This document shows, one piece after another, positions 20,626-29,394 of a stretch of 64,000 nt of DNA (its first letter is position 1; the number at the start of each line of letters is the position of its first letter). This stretch comes from an uncultured Prochlorococcus sp. (GTDB taxonomy: Bacteria > Cyanobacteriota > Cyanobacteriia > PCC-6307 > Cyanobiaceae). The notes beneath the pieces are model-generated. The model did not search any database, was not told the DNA's origin, and worked only from the letters and a program-made list of their open reading frames with translations. The position numbers were made by a program, and so were the translations under genes. Location of the stretch: the NCBI GenBank assembly GCA_902560875.1, contig CACENO010000008.1:1-64000 (forward strand). The letters run 5' to 3'.

Positions 20626-20712
20626 CGGAGAGGGAGGGATTCGAACCCTCGATAGAGTTGCCCCTATACAGCATTTCCAGTGCTGCGCCTTCGACCGCTC
20701 GGCCACCTCTCC
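20626..20712 (-). tRNA. tRNA-Ser (anticodon GGA)
   Basis: Reading the minus strand gives an 87-nt class II tRNA. The acceptor arm is GGAGAGG paired with CCTCTCC plus discriminator G; the anticodon arm is CAGCA-CTGGAAA-TGCTG with anticodon GGA; the long variable arm of serine tRNAs is present (TAGGGGCAACTCTA); the T arm is GAGGG-TTCGAAT-CCCTC. CCA is not encoded. It would read UCC and UCU codons. Confidence 0.97.
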
Positions 20713-20721
20713 AATGTATTT

Positions 20722-20749
20722 ATTTTATAAAATCTAGCAGAACATGCAA
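20722..20749 (-). promoter_or_regulatory. Candidate promoter of tRNA-Ser
   Basis: On the minus strand TTGCAT (20749-20744) and TAAAAT (20727-20722) are 16 bases apart, and the tRNA 5' end at 20712 is nine bases downstream of the -10 box. The geometry fits a start just ahead of the mature tRNA. Confidence 0.5.
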
Positions 20750-21056
20750 CAAATAATTTGAATAGTGAACACACATACGCAAGGATGTAAACATGTAGCT
20801 CAAAATAGTTTTCTAAAGAATAAAAATAAAGGCTTATGCTCAAATTCAAACATTTACACTAAATGAATTAACTTTATTGCCAGCCATAAATATTTAGATA
20901 GAATCTCAACTCTAAGTACTAAAAGACTTTAATCAATATAAGCTAACAAAAATCAATATAATAATGCTACAATTAGATATCTTAAATTTAGACAATAGCT
21001 TAAACTTAATTAAGATTTGGTTTCTTAGCCAATTATCTAATTTCAACTTTAATATT
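20750..21056. other. Intergenic gap, no gene seen
   Basis: AT-rich spacer between the tRNA-Ser promoter and the phosphatase gene. Only very short frames occur; an in-frame ATG at 20964 would extend the downstream gene by 31 non-conserved residues (Leu/Asn-rich) and is judged unlikely. No strong hairpin or repeat was noticed. Confidence 0.5.
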
Positions 21057-21956
21057 ATGCATCAAACTATTTCGTCTATAGCTGCAAAAAAAGCTGGATT
21101 AGAGCTTGATAGTATTAAAAATTTATCTGATGTCTCTAGAAAAGCAGTAGAGCTTGGCGGAAGAATACTTATGGATCATTATGGCAAATTAACTAATATA
21201 AAGAACAAAGGCAGGTCAGGAGATCTTGTTACAGAGGCAGACCTAGAGTGCGAAAGTGAAATTATTAAACTACTGCAAAGAGAAACACCAGAAATTTCTA
21301 TAATCGCAGAAGAAACAGGTACTAAAGATAGGGGGGGTAATTTATCCTGGTGTTTAGATCCATTAGACGGGACAACTAATTTTGCTCATTCATACCCTTT
21401 GTTTGGAACATCCTTAGGCCTAGTTTGGAATGATATGCCTCTATTAGGAGCAATCTCTGTACCATTTATAAATGAGATTTATTGGGCAGCTCCACAGATA
21501 GGTGCATACTGCAATCAAGAATGCATTCAAACCTCTAATTGCAAATCACTTATCGACTCACTTCTAGTTACAGGATTTGCATATGACAGATTTACCATAG
21601 AAGACAATAATTATTCAGAATTCTGTTGGATGACACATAGATCGCGAGGGGTTAGGAGAGGAGGTGCAGCAGCTATTGATCTTGCATTTGTAGCAGCAGG
21701 TCGTTTAGACGGATACTGGGAAAGAGGGCTCTCAAAATGGGACTTAGCGGCTGGAGTGGCTATTGTTGAAATTGCGGGTGGATTTATAAGTGACTATCCA
21801 TCAGGTAAATTTGATCTGAACAATGGGAGAATCCTCGCCTGTACTCAAGGTATTAGTTGCCAAATGAAGAAAGAACTAGAAAAAGTCAGGCCATTAGATT
21901 GTCACTTATACGGGGCAGAAAAAACTATAGAATCTCTAAATTCAAAGAGGAGTTGA
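21057..21956 (+). CDS. Inositol monophosphatase family phosphatase
   Basis: A 299-residue metal-dependent phosphatase of the IMPase/FBPase superfamily. The metal-binding motifs are visible: EADLECESEIIKLL, IIAEETGT, WCLDPLDGTTNFAHSYP and, near the C-terminus, WDLAAGVAIVEIAGG. The start is placed at ATG 21057 (MHQTISSIAAKK); the frame is open further upstream to 20964, but that extension is low-complexity. Substrate could be myo-inositol-1-phosphate, histidinol phosphate, PAP or another small phosphate. hisZ follows after one base, and its ribosome binding site (AGAGGAG) lies inside the end of this gene, which makes a histidinol-phosphatase role worth testing. Confidence 0.87.
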   Translation: MHQTISSIAAKKAGLELDSIKNLSDVSRKAVELGGRILMDHYGKLTNIKNKGRSGDLVTEADLECESEIIKLLQRETPEISIIAEETGTKDRGGNLSWCLDPLDGTTNFAHSYPLFGTSLGLVWNDMPLLGAISVPFINEIYWAAPQIGAYCNQECIQTSNCKSLIDSLLVTGFAYDRFTIEDNNYSEFCWMTHRSRGVRRGGAAAIDLAFVAAGRLDGYWERGLSKWDLAAGVAIVEIAGGFISDYPSGKFDLNNGRILACTQGISCQMKKELEKVRPLDCHLYGAEKTIESLNSKRS

Positions 21957-21957
21957 A

Positions 21958-23136
21958 ATGGCACTCCAACCAGCATCAGGTGCAAAAGATTTAAATCCTC
22001 AGCAGGTCGAAGAAAACACTTACCTGAGTAGAAGGCTCTCAAAAATATATAAACTTTGGGGGTATGAAGAGGTTTCACCTCCAACGGTGGAAAGATTAGT
22101 AACATTAAATGCAGGGGGAGCAATAGAATTAGAGGACATAGTAAAGATTGTTGCTGACGAGCCTCTTGGTCTAAGACCTGAAATGACAGCTTCCATAGCA
22201 AGAGGAGCCAGTACAAGGCTTAACCAAGTAACCCAACCTCTTCGTTTATATGCAACTGGAAATGTTTTTGAAAAACGCGAGTCTGCAGAAGGAGGTGTAT
22301 GTATAGAGGAGCATCTTCAATGCGGTGTTGAGTTGCTAGGGATAAAAGGAATAAGCGCAGAGATTGAATTATTAACCCTACTTCTAGAAGCAATGGATAA
22401 TTTAAATTTATCTAACTCTAATAAACCAATTCTTCTAATAGGTCACACATCAATAATTGATTTAATAATGGAAGAAGTTGGAAAAGATGAACGTGAAGCA
22501 GTAAGAAACTATTTGATAGACTTTGATCGCCATTCGCTAGAAAATTTTAAATTTAATAGCAGATCAATACAAGAAAGAATTTTAAACCTTCTCGATTATC
22601 GAGGGTACCCAACAGAAGTAATTAGAAAGTTAGAAGACCAATACTCAAATAACAATGTTCTAAATAACATAAAGAGACTATTTAGCATGGTTGAACCTAT
22701 GGCATCAGATCATGGAATTAGACTCCAACTTGATCCTACATTTATGCCACACTTTGAACTCTATAATGGAATTGTTTTTCAACTTATATGCCAAGGAAAT
22801 AGCTCACCAGTTGTAATTGCGAGAGGTGGAAGATATGATGGAGTATTAGAACATTGTGGAGTAAATGCAAATAAAGCAGCAGGGTTAGGATTTAGTTTTG
22901 CAATAGATAAAATAAGAGAACTAAAAAATAATGATAGAAAGATTACGGACTCACAAACAAAAGTTTTAGTTACATACAGCAAAAATAAAACCCTTGAGGA
23001 AGCGTTTACAAGATTAAATTATTGGCACCAGAAGGGGGTAGTTGCACAAATAGAACTAAAACCATTTCATAATAAAGATGAAGCATATTTATCATGCAAC
23101 TCAAATAACTCTTTCCAAATAGATTGGTTATCTTAA
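21958..23136 (+). CDS. hisZ: ATP phosphoribosyltransferase regulatory subunit (HisRS-like)
   Basis: A 392-residue class II synthetase-like protein. It has the HisRS catalytic scaffold: SGAKDLNPQQVEENTYLSRR at the start, VTLNAGGAIELEDIVKI, LGLRPEMTASIAR (motif 2 area) and VIARGGRYDGVLEHCG (histidine A-like block). It lacks a clear C-terminal anticodon-binding domain of full HisRS, and the length matches HisZ, which activates the short HisG in histidine biosynthesis. Translation is probably coupled to the preceding phosphatase. A divergent HisRS is the alternative, but the absence of the usual histidyl-tRNA synthetase motif 2 wording argues for HisZ. Confidence 0.83.
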   Translation: MALQPASGAKDLNPQQVEENTYLSRRLSKIYKLWGYEEVSPPTVERLVTLNAGGAIELEDIVKIVADEPLGLRPEMTASIARGASTRLNQVTQPLRLYATGNVFEKRESAEGGVCIEEHLQCGVELLGIKGISAEIELLTLLLEAMDNLNLSNSNKPILLIGHTSIIDLIMEEVGKDEREAVRNYLIDFDRHSLENFKFNSRSIQERILNLLDYRGYPTEVIRKLEDQYSNNNVLNNIKRLFSMVEPMASDHGIRLQLDPTFMPHFELYNGIVFQLICQGNSSPVVIARGGRYDGVLEHCGVNANKAAGLGFSFAIDKIRELKNNDRKITDSQTKVLVTYSKNKTLEEAFTRLNYWHQKGVVAQIELKPFHNKDEAYLSCNSNNSFQIDWLS

Positions 23137-23285
23137 CAACCTCTAACAAGAGAAGGCAGGAGAACTAATGTATCACCTGTAATTATTAAGCACTTTAAAA
23201 ATTATAGCTTGGTACGGGGAACACAACCAAAATGAGTAGAAAGCTTAGACTCTTATTTAGTAAGATATGAAATAAAAGATTTACC

Positions 23286-25193
23286 ATGTCAGTTCTAGAA
23301 GAAGGTCAAATCAAGATCCATACTGAGAATATATTTCCAATAATTAAAAAGGCAGTTTATTCTGATCATGAGATATTTATAAGAGAACTTATTAGTAATT
23401 CTGTCGATGCTATAAGCAAAAGGCGTATGGCATCAATGGCCGGTGACTGTGAGGATAGTGAAGTGGGAAGGGTTCAGATAAAGATAGATAGGGATAAAAA
23501 AACTTTGACAATTTCTGATAATGGAATTGGAATGAGTACTGATGAGGTAAAAAAATATATAAACCAGGTTGCTTTTTCAAGTGCCTCTGAATTCCTAGAA
23601 AAATACAAAAAGGAAAGCGAAGGGATAATCGGACATTTTGGCCTTGGTTTCTACTCAAGCTTCATGGTAGCAAAAAATGTAGAATTAATAACTAAATCTG
23701 CAATAAATAATGTTAACTCTGTGAAATGGACTTGTGATGGTTCTCCCAATTTTACTATTGTAGAAACTTCTAGAGACGAGATAGGTACAGACGTAATACT
23801 CCATTTAATGGAGGAAGAATTGGAATATTTAGAGCCCTCTAGAATAAAAACATTAATTACTAAATATTGTGACTTTATGCCAATCGAAATCCAATTAGAA
23901 GGAGAAGTTATTAATAAGATGGATCCTGAATGGAGAAAAAATGCTAAAGAGTTAGAGGATAAAGACTACATTGAATTATATAAATATCTATACCCATTTC
24001 AGGGAGATCCTCTTCTGTGGGTACATTTAAATACAGATTACCCATATAATCTTCAGGGTATTTTATATTTTCCAAAAATTACAGGTAGAGCTGATTGGGA
24101 GAAGGGCGAAATCAAACTTTACTGTAACCAGGTATTCGTAAGCGATTCAATTAAAGAAGTAGTTCCTAAATACTTGCTACCTCTTCGTGGAGTTATAGAT
24201 TCGCCAGATATTCCATTGAATGTCAGCAGAAGTGCTCTCCAAACTGATAGAAGAGTTAGGTCTATAGGTAACTTTGTCGCCAAAAAAGTAGCTGACAAAT
24301 TAAAAGAGGTAAAGAAAGAAAAACCAGATTTTTACTCAGAAATATGGGAATCTATTGCACCATTTGTAAAGATAGGAATTATGGAAGACGATAAATTCGC
24401 AAATCAAGTAGAAGATATAATCTTATTTAAATCGTCAATCAATGGATCGGGTGAACTAACAGATCAAGATGATGTAATACGTTCAAAGGATAATGTTTAT
24501 ACAACAATAAAAGGTTATACAAACAGAATCAAAGATGAAAACAAAAAAAGAATACTATATTGCACAGACGAAATTTCACAATCATCAGCACTTAATTTAT
24601 GGAAATCACAAGGTCAAGAGATATTAAATGCTGAGACTGTAATAGACACACAATTTATTCCTTGGCTAGAAGAAAGACATGAAGATATTACCTTTCAACG
24701 TGTAGATTCAGAGTTGGATGACAGTCTCAAGGAAAAAGAAACAGAAATTGCTGATAAAGATGGAGAAACAAAATCTGGAGGCCTACAAGCACTAATTAAA
24801 GAATCACTCAATAACGATAAAGTGACGATTCAGGTTCAATCATTAAAAAGCGCAGATGCACCACCTGCGATAATACTATTACCTGAACAAATGAGGAGAA
24901 TTAATGATATTGGAGCATTAATGGAACAGCGATTACCCGGTTTGCCTGATTTTCACGTACTACTTGTCAACATAAGGCATCCGCTAGTAAATGGGCTAAT
25001 CAAATTAAAATCTGGCTCAGTTCTAGTTAATTCAACAGATAATTCATCTACAGACCTCCTATCAAAAGAATTAGCCATCCATATTTACGAAATGGCAAAA
25101 CTTGGAGTTGGGGGGCTAAACCCCAATGAGATAGGCGAGTTTCAATCTAAAACATCAGACCTAATGGCTAGACTGCTTGAAAAATCCTTGTAG
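23286..25193 (+). CDS. htpG: Chaperone HtpG (Hsp90)
   Basis: A 635-residue Hsp90. The GHKL ATPase motifs are visible in order: LISNSVDAISK (about 38-48), ISDNGIGMSTDE (about 77-88) and GHFGLGFYSSFMVA (about 115-128). The middle domain contains LPLRGVIDSPDIPLNVSRS with the catalytic arginine, and the C-terminal dimerisation part has QMRRINDIGALM. Length is normal for bacterial HtpG. It has a 149-bp leader gap after hisZ and is probably its own transcript; rpmB follows 63 bases downstream. Confidence 0.96.
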   Translation: MSVLEEGQIKIHTENIFPIIKKAVYSDHEIFIRELISNSVDAISKRRMASMAGDCEDSEVGRVQIKIDRDKKTLTISDNGIGMSTDEVKKYINQVAFSSASEFLEKYKKESEGIIGHFGLGFYSSFMVAKNVELITKSAINNVNSVKWTCDGSPNFTIVETSRDEIGTDVILHLMEEELEYLEPSRIKTLITKYCDFMPIEIQLEGEVINKMDPEWRKNAKELEDKDYIELYKYLYPFQGDPLLWVHLNTDYPYNLQGILYFPKITGRADWEKGEIKLYCNQVFVSDSIKEVVPKYLLPLRGVIDSPDIPLNVSRSALQTDRRVRSIGNFVAKKVADKLKEVKKEKPDFYSEIWESIAPFVKIGIMEDDKFANQVEDIILFKSSINGSGELTDQDDVIRSKDNVYTTIKGYTNRIKDENKKRILYCTDEISQSSALNLWKSQGQEILNAETVIDTQFIPWLEERHEDITFQRVDSELDDSLKEKETEIADKDGETKSGGLQALIKESLNNDKVTIQVQSLKSADAPPAIILLPEQMRRINDIGALMEQRLPGLPDFHVLLVNIRHPLVNGLIKLKSGSVLVNSTDNSSTDLLSKELAIHIYEMAKLGVGGLNPNEIGEFQSKTSDLMARLLEKSL

Positions 25194-25256
25194 GTTAAAA
25201 TAGTTTGTTATCATTAAGCCTTAGCTAGATTTCTAGCGTTTAAGCAGGATTGAAAA

Positions 25257-25493
25257 ATGTCAAGGGTATGCCAACTCACAGGTACAAGAGCTAACAATGG
25301 CATGGCTGTTAGCCATTCTCATATCAGGACTAAAAAATTACAGCAAGCCAACCTGCAACAGAGGCGTCTTTGGTGGGCCGAAGGCAATAAATGGGTAAAG
25401 TTAAGGGTAACAACAAGAGCTCTTAAGACTATCCAAAAAAAGGGACTAGGGCCTTATGCAAAATCTCTAGGTGTAGACCTAAATAAAATTTGA
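25257..25493 (+). CDS. rpmB: 50S ribosomal protein L28
   Basis: A 78-residue basic protein with the L28 pattern [21 protein letters not shown] and [23 protein letters not shown] split over residues 37-60. Length matches the family. A GCAGGATTGAAAA sequence lies just before the ATG. It stands between htpG and a 268-bp gap that leads to ggpS; the cysteine at residue 5 without a full CxxC set suggests a zinc-independent form. Confidence 0.95.
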   Translation: MSRVCQLTGTRANNGMAVSHSHIRTKKLQQANLQQRRLWWAEGNKWVKLRVTTRALKTIQKKGLGPYAKSLGVDLNKI

Positions 25494-25667
25494 GAAAGAT
25501 CAACTAGACATAAATTAATTAATTACATATCATAGAATTAGTTTTACTAACAAAATACACATAAAATTTACTTTCAAATTGAATTACCGAATTAAATACT
25601 ATTAGCCAACTTTGCATTAATTCATTATATTAATTCTCTTATCAGGTAACTACCATTTAAATGTATA

Positions 25668-25687
25668 AATTATACAGTCGTATAATT
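25668..25687. promoter_or_regulatory. 20-bp palindrome upstream of ggpS, candidate operator
   Basis: AATTATAC and its exact reverse complement GTATAATT flank the 4-bp spacer AGTC. The element ends four bases before the TTGACA of the candidate ggpS promoter, a position used by regulators that bind just upstream of, or overlap, the -35 box. It is also possible that it is chance symmetry in AT-rich DNA. Confidence 0.45.
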
Positions 25688-25691
25688 ACAA

Positions 25692-25746
25692 TTGACAAAA
25701 TACAATTTCTAGTAAAGGCTAATCTAAGGCTTTATAAATTGCCTTA
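25692..25746 (+). promoter_or_regulatory. Candidate ggpS promoter -35 box and leader hairpin
   Basis: A consensus TTGACA lies at 25692-25697. No good -10 box is found at 17 bases (weak TAAAGG at 15, TAATCT at 22), so the promoter may need an activator. Within the presumed leader, TAAGGC (25725-25730) and GCCTTA (25741-25746) can pair around a 10-base loop, directly ahead of the AGGAG ribosome binding site at 25751-25755. Confidence 0.35.
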
Positions 25747-25761
25747 AATAAGGAGAATCTG

Positions 25762-27258
25762 ATGAAAGTCGAAGATGGAAAAAGTAATTTTGTAATCCTC
25801 TACCACAGGACTCCTTATGAAGAAACCTTTAATAATTCAGGAGAAAGGGAATGGAAAGATCATAAAAGTCCTAATGGAATTATTCCTACGTTAAGAAACT
25901 TATTTCTTAGTAAAAGGGATGGTACATGGATCGCTTGGAGACAGGTAGAAGAAATTAAGGGCAACAAAGATGAAAGAATAGAAATGAATAAACCTGCAAA
26001 ATTTACATTAAGGAGGATCCCTTTAGAAGAAGAAGAAGTGACTAGCTTTTATCACGTAACCTCTAAAGAATCTTTTTGGCCAATATTACATACTTTCCCA
26101 ACTTACTTTGATGTGAACAATGCAGATTGGAAAATATTTGAAGAAGTCAACCGAAGATTTGCAAATGCTGCTTGTATAGAAGCAGGCAAGAATGCAATTG
26201 TATGGGTACATGATTATAATCTATGGCTTGCACCTGCTTTTATTAGATTACAAAGACCCGACTTGAAAATTGCTTTTTTTCATCATACACCATTTCCTGG
26301 GAATGATGTGTTTGCAATTCTTCCTTGGCGACATCAAATAATTGAAAGCCTACTCAGTTGTGATTTGGTAGGTTTTCATATACCAAGATATACAGAGAAT
26401 TTTGCAAGAGCAGCCAACAGCTTAGTAGGAGCAACAAGAGGTCCCAAAAAACCGGTAGATGACAAATTTATAGCAGTTGGTAGTGCATTAACAGAGCCTA
26501 AAGACACTCCATGGTTGAGTCACGCTGGTAAGAAGATCGCCCTAATTTCATCACCTGTTGGCACTTCACCAGATGTTATTCAAAAGTTAATTAATGATCC
26601 AAAAGTACAACGATATTCTCAGGAAATAAAAGACGGTACTAAGAAAGGAAGAAAGTTAATCCTCTCAGCAAGTAGAGTAGATTATACAAAGGGTAATGAA
26701 GAACTACTTCTTGCTTTTGAAAGATTACTAGAGAAGAGAAAGGATCTCCATGGCGAAGTGGTTTTGATGATTTCTTGTGTTGCAGCAGCTTCAGGAATGA
26801 AGATCTATGAGGACACTCAAAGATCTATAGAAGAAATGGCAGGTAGAATTAATGGGCGTTTTAGTCTTATTGATTGGGTACCTATAAGAATTTCAACAAG
26901 AAGAATACCCTACGAAGAAATGATTGCCTGGTTTATTGAAGCGGACATTTGTTGGATTACACCTCTCAGAGACGGTCTGAATCTAGTTGCAAAAGAATAT
27001 GCAGCAGCTAGAAAAGGAAGGGATGGGGTACTAGTACTGTCAGAATTTACAGGAGCATCTGTTCTCTTAAATGGCGCTGTATTAACAAATCCTTATTCAC
27101 ATAGAAGAATGGATGAAGCAATTGAAGAAGCGATTTCTATGAAAGAAGAAGAGCAGATTCTTAGAATGAAGTCTATGACAAGTGCTGTGGAATCATATAC
27201 CGTCAAAAACTGGGCTGATGATCAAATTAAATATCTAGAAGGCTCCCATGATAGTTAA
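25762..27258 (+). CDS. ggpS: Glucosylglycerol-phosphate synthase
   Basis: A 498-residue GT20-family glycosyltransferase that joins ADP-glucose to glycerol-3-phosphate, making the precursor of the compatible solute glucosylglycerol. Length and blocks match Synechocystis GgpS as I remember it: VILYHRTPYEE, SPNGIIPTLRN, FYHVTSKESFWPILHTFP, VWVHDYNLWLAP, FFHHTPFPGND, SRVDYTKGNEEL and ITPLRDGLNLVAKEY. The start is fixed by AGGAG six bases upstream. Trehalose-6-phosphate synthase is the related alternative, but the uptake genes behind it fit glucosylglycerol. The matching phosphatase (GgpP) is not in the window. The last 11 bases overlap ggtB. Confidence 0.88.
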   Translation: MKVEDGKSNFVILYHRTPYEETFNNSGEREWKDHKSPNGIIPTLRNLFLSKRDGTWIAWRQVEEIKGNKDERIEMNKPAKFTLRRIPLEEEEVTSFYHVTSKESFWPILHTFPTYFDVNNADWKIFEEVNRRFANAACIEAGKNAIVWVHDYNLWLAPAFIRLQRPDLKIAFFHHTPFPGNDVFAILPWRHQIIESLLSCDLVGFHIPRYTENFARAANSLVGATRGPKKPVDDKFIAVGSALTEPKDTPWLSHAGKKIALISSPVGTSPDVIQKLINDPKVQRYSQEIKDGTKKGRKLILSASRVDYTKGNEELLLAFERLLEKRKDLHGEVVLMISCVAAASGMKIYEDTQRSIEEMAGRINGRFSLIDWVPIRISTRRIPYEEMIAWFIEADICWITPLRDGLNLVAKEYAAARKGRDGVLVLSEFTGASVLLNGAVLTNPYSHRRMDEAIEEAISMKEEEQILRMKSMTSAVESYTVKNWADDQIKYLEGSHDS

Positions 27259-28525
27259 AAATATGAGAAGAAACATATATATTTTTATCGTAATAATATC
27301 TATCTTATCGACTGGCTTTGTACGTAGTTTAAACCTCAAAAGTCCTGAAATAATTAATATATTAATGCCCGCACCATTTGCTGAATCAACTGAAAATTTA
27401 GTAGAGACATTCAATAAAGAGAACCAAGGTAAAGTTAAAATAAAAATAACAAAAGGTCCCAGAGAAACAGAGTCAGTGTCTGACTTGGCAATAAGCAGTC
27501 TTCTTTTGGGGAATAGTCCATTCGATATTCTCTTAATTGATGTAACATGGTTGCCAAAATATGCAGCTGCAAATTGGCTCACGCCTCTAGATGAATTAAT
27601 CAAAAGAGAGGACTGGGATTCATTGGCAACTGGAGCAAAATTAGGAAATACCTACAAAGAAAAAATATATAGATGGCCTTTTACTGCAGACATGGGACTT
27701 CTTTATTGGAGAAAAGATCTTATGAAAACTCCCCCAAAAACGCCAGCTGAGCTAATAGCTATAAGTAAAAAGCTGAAAGAAAATCACTCTGTAAAATATG
27801 GTTACGTATGGCAAGGCAGACAATATGAGGGTCTTAGTTGTGTATTTCTAGAAGTCATTAATGGTTTTGGGGGTAATTGGCTTAGTGAATCTAACGATGT
27901 TCAATTGACAAGCAAAGAAGCATTAAATGCAGCTAAATGGCTAAGAGAGCTGATTACTTCAGGCGCAAGTCCTGCTTCTGTTACAAATTTCTCTGAGAAT
28001 GAAGCCCTACAAATTTTTCAAGCAGGGGATGCAGCATTTATGAGAAATTGGCCATATGCATGGGCAGAATTACAAAAAGAAGAAAGTTCTATTAAAGGGA
28101 AAGTGGGAGTAACTACTATGGTTTCCGAAAAGAATGTTCAACCAACATCAACACTTGGAAGCTGGGGCTTTTCTATTCTTAAACAGTCAAAACATAAAGA
28201 ATTAGCCTATGAGGTAATTAATTACCTAACCTCAAAAGATGCTCAAAAAGAATTATATCTGCAGTATGGTTATACGCCTACTATGCAGCAAATTTATAAA
28301 GATAACGATAAAGAGCTTATAAATTCCGCTAATATCCTTAATGAATTAAGCAATGCATTGTCAATTGCCAAGCCAAGACCAGAAACACCGCTGTATGCTC
28401 AAATAAGTGATGTTCTGCAACGTCAATTAAGTTCTATCTTAACAACAGACAAACCAATACATGAAGCATTAGAAATAGCTAATGATAAAACCAAGATCAT
28501 ACTAAAATCAGCAGGAAATATATGA
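27248..28525 (+). CDS. ggtB: Glucosylglycerol ABC transporter, solute-binding protein
   Basis: A 425-residue family 1 extracellular binding protein. An N-terminal hydrophobic segment (NIYIFIVIISILSTGFV, about 9-25) acts as signal or anchor; there is no clear lipobox cysteine. The mature part has the sugar-binder pattern: INILMPAPFAESTENLVETF, DILLIDVTWLPKYAA, TADMGLLYWRKDL, GDAAFMRNWPYAWAEL and LGSWGFSILKQS. The ATG at 27248 overlaps the end of ggpS and has AGAAGG before it; ATG 27263 is an alternative. Expected in the periplasm delivering glucosylglycerol, and possibly sucrose or trehalose, to GgtCD. Confidence 0.85.
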   Translation: MIVKNMRRNIYIFIVIISILSTGFVRSLNLKSPEIINILMPAPFAESTENLVETFNKENQGKVKIKITKGPRETESVSDLAISSLLLGNSPFDILLIDVTWLPKYAAANWLTPLDELIKREDWDSLATGAKLGNTYKEKIYRWPFTADMGLLYWRKDLMKTPPKTPAELIAISKKLKENHSVKYGYVWQGRQYEGLSCVFLEVINGFGGNWLSESNDVQLTSKEALNAAKWLRELITSGASPASVTNFSENEALQIFQAGDAAFMRNWPYAWAELQKEESSIKGKVGVTTMVSEKNVQPTSTLGSWGFSILKQSKHKELAYEVINYLTSKDAQKELYLQYGYTPTMQQIYKDNDKELINSANILNELSNALSIAKPRPETPLYAQISDVLQRQLSSILTTDKPIHEALEIANDKTKIILKSAGNI

Positions 28526-29394
28526 TTTACGCCTTACTAATATTACCTGCATTAGTACTAATATTTATTGTTTTTGGATTCCCAATAATTAGGTACTTTT
28601 GGCTTAGTATACATGCTTCATCAGTACTAACAGGGCTTACGGCGACTCCTAATTATGGGGCAAACTGGATAAGATTGTTGAATGATGACCGCTTCTGGCT
28701 AGATACAATTCAAACCATAAGGTTTACAATGTGCTCTGTACTAATTGAAATAGTATTAGCTATAGTATTCGCATTAATTTTAAATCAAAATTTCAGAGGC
28801 AGAGGCTTAGTTAGATCTCTAAGTATCCTTCCTTGGGCTCTCCCAACAACAATTATGGCATTAGGTTGGCGATGGATATTTAATACTCCATACGGACCAA
28901 TTGAAAGAATAGTATCAATCTTTTCAACAAATTCTATAAACATATTATCCAACCCAAATATTGCTTGGATAGCTACTGTTTTTGCCGATATCTGGAAAAC
29001 TACCCCTTTTATAACGTTAATAATATTAGCAGGATTACAGACAATACCAACTGACTTATACGAAGCCTTCAAGTTAGAAAGTGGAGACAAGTTAAAATCT
29101 TTTTTCAATATAACTCTTCCATTACTTCAGCCATATTTAATTATTAGTATTATCTTTAGGTTAGCGCAAGCTTTTGGTGTTTTTGATCTTATACAAGTTC
29201 TTACATTAGGAGGTCCTGCAGGTTCAACAGAAAGTATTGGTCTCTACGCTTATCTAAATGCAATGAGATTCCTAGACTTTGGCTATAGTGCAACAATTAT
29301 ATTTTTTAGTTTTATTCTGCTTTCCTTGTTCTGCATTCTCGCTTGGTTATTGATAAATAAAATCAGAGATAAATATCAAAGGAACATGCTATGA
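28522..29394 (+). CDS. ggtC: Glucosylglycerol ABC transporter permease
   Basis: A 290-residue MalF/UgpA-type permease with about six membrane segments, starting IYALLILPALVLIFIVFG. The coupling loop reads LYEAFKLESGDKLKSFFNITLPLLQ near residue 180. It starts within the stop of ggtB (ATGA overlap) and ends the same way with ggtD, so the three are translationally coupled. Assignment to glucosylglycerol rests on adjacency to ggpS. Confidence 0.86.
   Translation: MIYALLILPALVLIFIVFGFPIIRYFWLSIHASSVLTGLTATPNYGANWIRLLNDDRFWLDTIQTIRFTMCSVLIEIVLAIVFALILNQNFRGRGLVRSLSILPWALPTTIMALGWRWIFNTPYGPIERIVSIFSTNSINILSNPNIAWIATVFADIWKTTPFITLIILAGLQTIPTDLYEAFKLESGDKLKSFFNITLPLLQPYLIISIIFRLAQAFGVFDLIQVLTLGGPAGSTESIGLYAYLNAMRFLDFGYSATIIFFSFILLSLFCILAWLLINKIRDKYQRNML

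Noticed and set aside
20664-20849. Minus-strand frame of 61 codons
   Set aside because: It runs through the tRNA-Ser gene; the tail of the product is translated tRNA sequence.
23222-23270. 12-codon frame ahead of htpG
   Set aside because: Too short and unsupported; possible as a leader peptide but nothing suggests it.
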